The notes below the pieces were generated by a model. The model was not told the DNA's origin. It made no database searches and worked only from the letters and a program-made list of their open reading frames with translations. A stretch of 12,336 nt of DNA from Pararoseburia sp963661325. GTDB taxonomy: Bacteria; Bacillota; Clostridia; Lachnospirales; Lachnospiraceae. The stretch lies in the NCBI GenBank assembly GCA_963661325.1, contig CAVLBP010000070.1, positions 1 through 12,336 of the forward strand, given 5' to 3'. The position numbers were made by a program, and so were the translations under genes. The first letter of the stretch is position 1; the number at the start of each line of letters is the position of its first letter. Positions 6,623-12,336 of this stretch are shown one piece after another.

Positions 6623-9193
6623 CTATGCCTTGCGTCCGCAGCACTGCTTGTACTTCAGACCGCTGCCACATGGACACGGATCATTCGGATATACCTTTAC
6701 ATTCGCACGTTTCTTTGGCGCCTTTGTTGCCGATTCATCCTTATTGGTGCCGGTAACCTTGGCAACTTCCTCACGCTCTACCTTCTTCTCAATGCGGATG
6801 CGATACAGCATCTGTACAGTCTCGGTACGAATGGCATCATTCATGGCATCCAGCATATCATAACTTGCCATCTTATATTCATCGATCGGATTACGCTGGG
6901 CAAAAGCCTGCATACCGATACCCTGGCGCAACTGCTCCATATCGTCGATCTCTTCCATCCACTTGCGGTCGATCACGCGTAAAAGGATAACACGCTCGAT
7001 CTCACGGAAGGCATCCGGCTCCGGGAACTCTGCTTCTTTGGCGGCATATAAAGCATTTGCTTCATCGGTCAGTTTCTCGATCAACTGCTTGGTATTCTTG
7101 ATACCCTCTAAGGTCTCAGAAGTGATCGGCTGTAATGGGATGATCTGACGGATCACGCGGTTTAATTCTGTAAGATCCCAATCCTCGGTTGCTACCTCAT
7201 CCGTACAGCACATATTGACGCTCTCGCTGACCTTGTCTGCGATCATGGAAAGGATCTGATCCTTCATGTTCTCGCCTTCCAGCACACGACGGCGCTGTGA
7301 GTAGATCAGTTCTCTCTGCTCGTTCATGACCTGATCGTATTCCAAGAGGTTCTTACGGATACCAAAGTTGTTGCTCTCGATCTTCTTTTGTGCCTTTTCG
7401 ATGGCATCACTGAGCATCTTATGCTGGATCTGTTCATTCTCAGGAACGCCCAGAGAATTGAACATATTTATTAACTTTTCAGATCCAAACAGACGCATCA
7501 GATCATCTTCCAAAGAGATAAAGAACTGGGACTGTCCCGGATCTCCCTGTCGACCAGCACGACCACGCAGCTGATTGTCAATACGGCGGGATTCATGACG
7601 CTCTGTTCCGACGATCTTCAGACCACCGGCTGCCTTTGCCTCATCATCCAGCTTGATATCCGTACCACGACCAGCCATATTGGTTGCAATGGTAACCGCT
7701 CCGTGACGACCTGCCTCTGCGACGATCTGGGCTTCCTTCTCATGGAACTTGGCATTCAATACATTGTGTGGAATGCCCTCTTTGCTGAGGAGCCGGCTGA
7801 TCTCCTCTGAAATATCAATGGTAATGGTACCAACCAATACCGGCTGTCCCTTGGCGTAAGCCTCTTTGACTTCCTCTACGACTGCATGGTACTTTTCTTT
7901 CTTGGTCTTATAAACGGCATCATCCAGATCCTTACGCGCGATCGGCTTGTTGGTCGGGATCTCCACAACGTCCATGCCGTAAATATCACGGAACTCCTGC
8001 TCCTCAGTAAGCGCCGTACCGGTCATACCGCTCTTTTTATCGTATTTATTAAAGAAATTCTGGAAGGTAATGTTGGCAAGAGTCATACTCTCTCTCTTGA
8101 CCTGCACATGTTCCTTTGCCTCGATCGCCTGATGCAGACCATCGGAATAACGACGTCCCGGCATGATACGTCCGGTAAAACTGTCTACGATCAAAACCTG
8201 ATCGTCGGATACGACATAATCCTGATCGCGGAACATAAGGTTGTTGGCGCGCAGTGCCAAGATGACATTGTGCTGCAATTCCAGATTCTCCGGATCAGAT
8301 AAGTTGTCAATATGGAAGAACTCCTCGACCTTTTTGGTTCCTTCCTGGGTCAGGCTGACAACCTTGTCCTTTTCATTGACAATGAAGTCTCCGGTCTCTT
8401 CCTGCTCAATTCCCATGATGGCATCCATCTTGGAAAATTCCGGCAGGTCTTCGCCACGCTGTAATTGCTTGGCAAGCATATCACACAGTTCATATAACTT
8501 GGTGGACTTGTTGCTCTGTCCGGAAATGATCAGCGGTGTTCTCGCCTCATCGATCAATACGGAATCGACCTCATCGATGATGGCATAGTGCAGACCGCGC
8601 TGTACCAGTTGGTTCTCACGGACTACCATATTGTCACGCAGATAATCAAATCCCAGTTCATTATTGGTAATATAGGTAATATCACAGTTGTAGGCAGCCT
8701 GTCTTTCTTCTCTTGACATGTCATTCAGGACAACGCCGACCGTCAATCCCAAAAACTCATGTACCTTTCCCATCCACTCCGCATCACGCTTTGCCAGATA
8801 GTCATTGACCGTGACGATATGCACGCCCTTTCCTTCCAAGGCATTCAGATATGCCGGCAGGGTAGATACCAAAGTCTTTCCTTCACCTGTCTTCATCTCG
8901 GCAATACGTCCCTGGTGCAGGATAACACCACCGATCAACTGCACACGGAAGTGTTCCATGCCAAGCACACGGCGCGCCGCTTCACGCACGGTCGCAAAAG
9001 CCTCCGGCAAAAGATCATCCAGTGTCTCGCCATCTGCCAGACGCTTTTTGTATTCGTCTGTCTTGGCACGCAATTCCTCGTCGCTCAGTGCGACCATATC
9101 CTCTCGCATCCCCTCGATCTTGTCCACGATCGGGTAAATGCGCTTTAACTCATGTTCGCTATGTGTTCCAAATATCTTGTCAAACAGTCCCAT
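6623..9193 (-). CDS. secA: SecA, preprotein translocase ATPase
   Basis: SecA is the motor that drives unfolded preproteins through SecYEG. The 856 residues (B. subtilis 841, E. coli 901) show, in order: the N-terminus MGLFDKIFG, Walker A MKTGEGKT (100-107), the DEVD box (207-210), the preprotein cross-linking region (about 225-370), the second nucleotide-binding fold with TNMAGRGTD (504-512) and QLRGRAGRQGD (541-551), the scaffold and two-helix finger (about 610-800), and a C-terminal zinc tail with C840, C842, C851 and C852 that would bind SecB or lipid. The start at 9193 is chosen over an in-frame ATG at 9211 because AAGGAG (9200-9205) lies six bases upstream and MGLF is the family start. 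Unusual: WMEE (745-748) has glutamate where the family has histidine. The gene is monocistronic here. Confidence 0.98.
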   Translation of the reverse strand: MGLFDKIFGTHSEHELKRIYPIVDKIEGMREDMVALSDEELRAKTDEYKKRLADGETLDDLLPEAFATVREAARRVLGMEHFRVQLIGGVILHQGRIAEMKTGEGKTLVSTLPAYLNALEGKGVHIVTVNDYLAKRDAEWMGKVHEFLGLTVGVVLNDMSREERQAAYNCDITYITNNELGFDYLRDNMVVRENQLVQRGLHYAIIDEVDSVLIDEARTPLIISGQSNKSTKLYELCDMLAKQLQRGEDLPEFSKMDAIMGIEQEETGDFIVNEKDKVVSLTQEGTKKVEEFFHIDNLSDPENLELQHNVILALRANNLMFRDQDYVVSDDQVLIVDSFTGRIMPGRRYSDGLHQAIEAKEHVQVKRESMTLANITFQNFFNKYDKKSGMTGTALTEEQEFRDIYGMDVVEIPTNKPIARKDLDDAVYKTKKEKYHAVVEEVKEAYAKGQPVLVGTITIDISEEISRLLSKEGIPHNVLNAKFHEKEAQIVAEAGRHGAVTIATNMAGRGTDIKLDDEAKAAGGLKIVGTERHESRRIDNQLRGRAGRQGDPGQSQFFISLEDDLMRLFGSEKLINMFNSLGVPENEQIQHKMLSDAIEKAQKKIESNNFGIRKNLLEYDQVMNEQRELIYSQRRRVLEGENMKDQILSMIADKVSESVNMCCTDEVATEDWDLTELNRVIRQIIPLQPITSETLEGIKNTKQLIEKLTDEANALYAAKEAEFPEPDAFREIERVILLRVIDRKWMEEIDDMEQLRQGIGMQAFAQRNPIDEYKMASYDMLDAMNDAIRTETVQMLYRIRIEKKVEREEVAKVTGTNKDESATKAPKKRANVKVYPNDPCPCGSGLKYKQCCGRKA

Positions 9194-9199
9194 GTTCTT

Positions 9200-9205
9200 C
9201 TCCTT
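9200..9205 (-). promoter_or_regulatory. Shine-Dalgarno that decides the secA start
   Basis: AAGGAG six bases before the ATG at 9193 is an optimal site. It lies inside the frame of the longer alternative starting at 9211, which has no comparable site. Confidence 0.85.
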
Positions 9206-9251
9206 AAACACTCATTACTTGCTAGGGGCAGGATTGCACCCATATGGCGTT

Positions 9252-9280
9252 ATTGTAACACTCTTTCTCTATGGAAACAA
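9252..9280 (-). promoter_or_regulatory. Probable secA promoter
   Basis: On the minus strand TTGTTT (9275-9280), a 17-base spacer and TACAAT (9252-9257) form a sigma-A-like promoter with a leader of about 50 bases. A small dyad GTTA-N3-TAAC (9249-9259) overlaps the -10. Confidence 0.6.
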
Positions 9281-9303
9281 TAAAAAGCCTTGATTTTTAC
9301 ATC

Positions 9304-9332
9304 TTGCCAATCTCATTCGTCGGTCGTATAAT
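9304..9332 (+). promoter_or_regulatory. Promoter of the TSCPD-protein gene
   Basis: TTGCCA (9304-9309), a 17-base spacer and a perfect TATAAT (9327-9332) lie 34 bases before the start codon. This is among the best promoter matches in the window. It diverges from the secA promoter and probably also feeds the downstream asparagine-synthetase-like gene through read-through. Confidence 0.75.
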
Positions 9333-9366
9333 CAGATACAAGTATTAAGAAGGAGAGGAAGATCAT

Positions 9367-9627
9367 ATGAGTTACTTATATAAGACCAAGGGCACCTGCT
9401 CTTCTCAGATCGAAGTCACATTAGATGGTGACATTGTAAAAGATGTCAAATTTACCGGCGGCTGCAACGGCAATCTGCAAGCCATTCCAAAATTGGTAGA
9501 GGGCATGACCGTTGACGAAGTCGTACGACGCATCAGCGGGATTTCCTGCAACGGACGCGGCACTTCCTGCGGCGACCAGTTAGCCAAAGCCGTAACAGAA
9601 GCCTACGCTGCATCACAGCAGGCATAA
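9367..9627 (+). CDS. Small TSCPD-domain protein (TIGR03905-like)
   Basis: This 86-residue soluble protein matches the small stand-alone TSCPD family, related to a short domain found at the C-terminus of some vitamin-B12-dependent ribonucleotide reductases. No function is established for the stand-alone form. Recognisable family features are YKTKGTCSS (5-13), FTGGCNGNL (29-37), and SCNGRGTSCGDQLA (60-73). Four cysteines (C11, C33, C61, C68) could bind a metal. The name-giving motif reads TSCGD here, with glycine in place of the usual proline. The start has a strong site, AAGGAGAGG. A short GC hairpin overlaps its stop, followed 61 bases later by the asparagine-synthetase-like gene on the same strand. 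Confidence 0.9.
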   Translation: MSYLYKTKGTCSSQIEVTLDGDIVKDVKFTGGCNGNLQAIPKLVEGMTVDEVVRRISGISCNGRGTSCGDQLAKAVTEAYAASQQA

Positions 9628-9640
9628 TCCTGCATTTTTT
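9618..9640 (+). terminator. Weak intrinsic terminator or attenuator overlapping the TSCPD stop
   Basis: GCAGG (9618-9622) pairs with CCTGC (9629-9633) over a six-base loop that contains the TAA stop, followed by A and six T. The five-pair stem is short, and the stop codon lies inside the hairpin, so translating ribosomes would compete with folding. Partial read-through into the next gene is therefore plausible. Confidence 0.45.
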
Positions 9641-9688
9641 CCGGCAATCTCTCATATATTATTCCAGTAATTTTTTATTGGAGGAACT

Positions 9689-11548
9689 ATGAGTAGTATT
9701 GCCGGATTTTTTTCGCCTGAATTCAGGCAGGGGCAGCGTCTGGGCGCACTGGAACAGACCGCTGAGAAGATACTAAAGAGCCTGTCCCACCGTGGACCGG
9801 ATCAGGCATATCGCATGACCACCAGCGATGGCGTGCTCATGTATAATGCCCTATACACCAATCAAATGAGCCGAAAAAATGTCCCGACACAGGGCAAGGG
9901 AGGACTGGCACACCTGCACATCGTATGTGACGACGGCATCTACAATTATGATGAACTGGCATCCCAGTTGGAAAGCCAAAATATTTCTGCCAAAAATATG
10001 AGCCGGCCGGATATCCTGCTTACGCTCTATCATCTTTATGGTGAGCGCTTTGCAACACTCTTGCGGGGCGGCTATGCCATCGCCATTGCGGATGTACGAC
10101 TCCACAAGGTCGTCCTCTTCCGTGACCCCATGGGCGTAAAGCCTTTATTCTATCATCAACAGAAAGATCTCTTTTTGTTTGCATCCGAGATCAAGGGTAT
10201 CTTTGCCCATCCGGGCGTGCATGCCAGCATGGATCTGCGTGGTATGCATCAGGTATTTTCCCTCGGTCCTGCACATCTTCCGGGAGCAACCGTCTATCAG
10301 GATATCCATGAAGTCCGTCCCGGAAAGACCATTATTTACAGTCAGGGACGGATCATTGAAAATACCTTCTGGCATTTGCAGGCAAGCCGTCATGAGGAAT
10401 CCTATGAGGAAACGGTGGACCATGCAGCCCATCTTTTATCCGAAGCCCTGCACCGCCAGTGGAACGAAGATGCTTCCCAGTGCTGCCTGCTCTCCGGTGG
10501 TCTGGACTCCTCGGTAGTCACAGCCCTTGCCAACCGGGAAAATATGAACAGCGGCACGCCTCTGACCACCTATTCCTTTGACTTTACGGATAGCAGCAAA
10601 TATTTTTCAGCCAATGACTTCCAGCCAAGTCTGGATCGGCCTTATGTCATTGCCATGGCAGAGCACTTCCATACCAATCACACTTTTTTAGAATGCAACG
10701 CCAAAGCGCAGGCATCCCTTCTGGGGCAGTCCGTATTAGCCCATGATGGTCCCTGTATGGCGGATATTTCTTCTTCCCTGCTCTACTTTTGCAAGCAGAT
10801 CGCCCCACGCTCCAAGGTGGCTTTCACTGGGGAATGTGCGGATGAGATCTTCTGCGGCTATCCTTGGTATCACAAGGAACCTATGCGGTCCGCTAACACT
10901 TTTCCTTGGACCATGGATCTACAGCCGAGACAGATACTCTTACGCGACCATTTCTTAGAACATCTGGGCATGGAAGAATATGTCGCCCAGGTCTACGACG
11001 CCTCCTGCTCCCAGGTCTCTTACCTGCCGGATGACACACCGGAGAACCGCCGCCACCGCCGTCTCTTTGCCCTGACGACACAATATTTCATGCAGACTCT
11101 CTTAGACCGCATGGATCGTGTTGCTGCGCTGGCAGGCATGGAAGCCATCTGTCCATTTGCGGACATCCGTCTGGCTGAATATCTCTACAATGTGCCGTGG
11201 GAAATGAAAGCGAAGGACGGCGAGGTCAAGCACCTCTTGCGTCAGATCGCCGCTCCACTTTTGCCAAAAGAAGTTGCCGAGCGGAAAAAGAGTCCATATC
11301 CTAAGAATTACCATCCGGAATACGAGCAGATGCTGTGTAAGGAAATGAAAAAACTGATCGCGCAGGGCAATCATCCGATCCTGGATTTTATTGATCCGGA
11401 TAAAGTCCTGACCTTCTGCAATGCACCAAAAGATTACGGCAAGCCTTGGTTCGGTCAACTCATGGCAGGTCCGCAACTGCTCGCCTACTATTTGCAGATC
11501 GACTTCTGGCTAAGGGAATATCAGGTTTCCTATCAACTGCCTTCTTAA
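9689..11548 (+). CDS. Asparagine synthetase B-like protein with degenerate glutaminase domain
   Basis: AsnB enzymes make asparagine from aspartate, ATP and an amide group taken from glutamine by an N-terminal glutaminase. Here the C-terminal synthetase domain looks intact: PP-loop SGGLDSS (269-275), TYSFDF, FSANDFQP (306-313), GECADEIFCGY (381-391), PFADIRL (489-495) and RKKSPYPK (532-539). It strongly resembles clostridial AsnB over its 619 residues. The N-terminal half (1-200) still has HRGPD (34-38) and GVKPLFY (149-155), but the nucleophile is gone: the protein starts MSSIAGF where the family has MCGIAGF. By my alignment the glutamine-binding motif NGEIYN is DDGIYN (81-86), the arginine of H-x-R-L is replaced by alanine (A54 in YNAL, 52-55), and the S-D-x-E aspartate is R106. 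It starts at an ATG behind GGAGG. It may use free ammonia or do other chemistry, as glutaminase-less beta-lactam synthetase does. There is no frameshift. Confidence 0.9.
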   Translation: MSSIAGFFSPEFRQGQRLGALEQTAEKILKSLSHRGPDQAYRMTTSDGVLMYNALYTNQMSRKNVPTQGKGGLAHLHIVCDDGIYNYDELASQLESQNISAKNMSRPDILLTLYHLYGERFATLLRGGYAIAIADVRLHKVVLFRDPMGVKPLFYHQQKDLFLFASEIKGIFAHPGVHASMDLRGMHQVFSLGPAHLPGATVYQDIHEVRPGKTIIYSQGRIIENTFWHLQASRHEESYEETVDHAAHLLSEALHRQWNEDASQCCLLSGGLDSSVVTALANRENMNSGTPLTTYSFDFTDSSKYFSANDFQPSLDRPYVIAMAEHFHTNHTFLECNAKAQASLLGQSVLAHDGPCMADISSSLLYFCKQIAPRSKVAFTGECADEIFCGYPWYHKEPMRSANTFPWTMDLQPRQILLRDHFLEHLGMEEYVAQVYDASCSQVSYLPDDTPENRRHRRLFALTTQYFMQTLLDRMDRVAALAGMEAICPFADIRLAEYLYNVPWEMKAKDGEVKHLLRQIAAPLLPKEVAERKKSPYPKNYHPEYEQMLCKEMKKLIAQGNHPILDFIDPDKVLTFCNAPKDYGKPWFGQLMAGPQLLAYYLQIDFWLREYQVSYQLPS

Positions 11549-11561
11549 TTTTAAAACAGAC

Positions 11562-11598
11562 AAATCCCATCAGGTCAATTTTCCTGATGGGATTTTTT
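11562..11598. terminator. Strong terminator between the AsnB-like gene and dpaB
   Basis: AAATCCCATCAGG (11562-11574) pairs perfectly with CCTGATGGGATTT (11583-11595) around an eight-base loop, with six T at 11593-11598 on the plus strand. On the minus strand it begins immediately after the dpaB stop, with a looser T-rich tail (TTTGTCTGTTTT), so it probably ends both convergent units. Confidence 0.9.
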
Positions 11599-12176
11599 CA
11601 TCGCAGTACCGGCTGGATCTGCCTTCCTTGCAACGCCTCTTCGATCGTCTCCGGCAGCCATTTGGTTTTTGCCACCATGGAGGACGGCTTCTTGGCGTAA
11701 TCGTCCTGTCCGAAAGGCACAAAATATATATTTTTCATGTACATGAGTTTTCCGATATTTTTAAAGTTCATCCCCAGGGCATCATTGGTCGAGATGGAAA
11801 TGACAAGCGGACGGTTGTTGCGCAGATGCGCCTTCGCCGCCATGAGCACCGGTGTATCCGTGATCCCCGCCTCCAATTTTGCCATGGAATTTCCCGTGCA
11901 TGGTGCAATGACCATAACATCCAAAAGTCCTTTGGGTCCGATGGGTTCTGCCTCCGTGATGGTCCGCAGACCTTTATTTCCGGTCATGTCTTCCACCTCC
12001 TGCATAAAATCAGCCGCCTTTCCGAAGCGGGTATCCAAGACCTGCGTCTGATAGGAAAAGACAGGAATGACCGTCGCCCCCAGATCCACCAGCCTCTGTA
12101 TTTCTTTTTTTATCTTCTCATGCGTACAAAAAGAACCTGTAATACCAAATCCAATGGTGTATTTTGAAAAATCCAT
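11598..12176 (-). CDS. dpaB: Dipicolinate synthase subunit B
   Basis: DpaB (SpoVFB) is the flavoprotein-like subunit that works with DpaA to oxidise a lysine-pathway intermediate to dipicolinic acid in the mother cell during sporulation; the product with calcium gives spores heat resistance. The 192 residues match Bacillus SpoVFB along their length: IGFGITGSFCTH near the N-terminus (nucleotide-binding loop), DTRFGKA, AEPIGPK, the MVIAPCTGNSMAKL segment, TDTPVLMAAKAHLRNNRPLV, STNDALG, and FVPFGQDDYAKKP near the end. I place the start at 12176, where AGAGGA (12183-12188) lies six bases upstream and the N-terminus fits SpoVFB. An in-frame ATG at 12191 directly abuts the dpaA stop and would add five residues. 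It is likely sigma-K controlled from a promoter before dpaA, outside the window. Confidence 0.96.
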   Translation of the reverse strand: MDFSKYTIGFGITGSFCTHEKIKKEIQRLVDLGATVIPVFSYQTQVLDTRFGKAADFMQEVEDMTGNKGLRTITEAEPIGPKGLLDVMVIAPCTGNSMAKLEAGITDTPVLMAAKAHLRNNRPLVISISTNDALGMNFKNIGKLMYMKNIYFVPFGQDDYAKKPSSMVAKTKWLPETIEEALQGRQIQPVLR

Positions 12177-12182
12177 TTCTCT

Positions 12183-12188
12183 TCCTCT
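12183..12188 (-). promoter_or_regulatory. Shine-Dalgarno that decides the dpaB start
   Basis: AGAGGA is six bases before the ATG at 12176. It lies just after the alternative ATG at 12191, which instead depends on coupling to the dpaA stop (TAA directly followed by ATG). Confidence 0.55.
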
Positions 12189-12191
12189 CAT

Positions 12192-12336
12192 TTATGACTT
12201 CCATTTCTCCCGGCCCGGCTTATAGCCAAAAGGCATGGCTTCCAACAATATCATGGCGCTGGTCTTTGGACAATACAATCCGGGCAGTCCCAATGCCAGT
12301 TTGTAAGGCACATTCTTTTCTCTGCAATAGGCGCCG
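12192..12336 (-). CDS. dpaA: Dipicolinate synthase subunit A, C-terminal end (cut by window edge)
   Basis: An open frame on the minus strand runs from the window edge to a TAA at 12192-12194 and gives the last 47 residues. The segment KLALGLPGLYCPKTSAMIL followed by LEAMPF resembles the C-terminus of DpaA/SpoVFA (the Bacillus protein has APGLPGIVAPKTA), the dehydrogenase-like partner of DpaB. Position supports this: it ends immediately before dpaB, the usual dpaA-dpaB order. Its start, Rossmann fold and promoter are beyond the right edge. Confidence 0.85.
   Translation of the reverse strand, partial: GAYCREKNVPYKLALGLPGLYCPKTSAMILLEAMPFGYKPGREKWKS

Noticed and set aside
9689..11548. Reading the AsnB-like gene as a pseudogene
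   Set aside because: The frame is open over the full family length, has a strong Shine-Dalgarno and terminator, and the synthetase motifs are intact; only the glutaminase positions are changed.
11628..12167. 179-residue plus-strand open frame opposite dpaB
   Set aside because: The minus strand encodes an end-to-end match to DpaB; the plus frame has no family features.

Overview
The window looks like ordinary chromosome from a spore-forming, low-to-mid-GC Firmicute of the Clostridia, most likely a Lachnospiraceae-like anaerobe. The pointers are the dipicolinate synthase genes dpaA/dpaB (endospore core), Gram-positive Shine-Dalgarno sequences, the Clostridia-type SecA tail, and a TSCPD-domain small protein. 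No mobile elements, tRNAs, rRNAs or CRISPR arrays are visible. The taxonomic call is inferred from remembered protein resemblance, not from a search.

Layout from left to right. (1) The 5' end of an MreB-type cell-shape gene on the minus strand, cut by the window edge, with an AT-rich 317-base leader/intergenic region that holds a promoter and a GC-rich palindrome. (2) A minus-strand uvrB-uvrA nucleotide excision repair operon (uvrB first, 42-base gap, then uvrA) closed by an intrinsic terminator right after the uvrA stop. (3) A divergent intergenic region with a candidate LexA (SOS) box, then a plus-strand YitT-family membrane protein. (4) A strong bidirectional terminator between convergent yitT-like and secA. 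(5) secA, minus strand. (6) A divergent promoter region and a plus-strand pair: an 86-residue TSCPD-domain protein followed by an asparagine-synthetase-B-like protein. (7) A bidirectional terminator, then minus-strand dpaB preceded by the 3' end of dpaA.

Most genes are housekeeping: excision repair of DNA, preprotein secretion, cell shape, and the last step of dipicolinic acid synthesis for spores. The item that departs from expectation is the asparagine-synthetase-like gene. Its ATP-dependent synthetase half is intact and closely matches the clostridial AsnB pattern, but its N-terminal glutaminase domain has lost the nucleophilic cysteine (the protein begins Met-Ser-Ser-Ile) and, by my alignment from memory, the other glutamine-handling residues as well. 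That suggests an ammonia-using or repurposed member of the family. It is the best candidate here for undescribed biology. SecA also carries a substitution at a normally conserved histidine of its two-helix-finger region.
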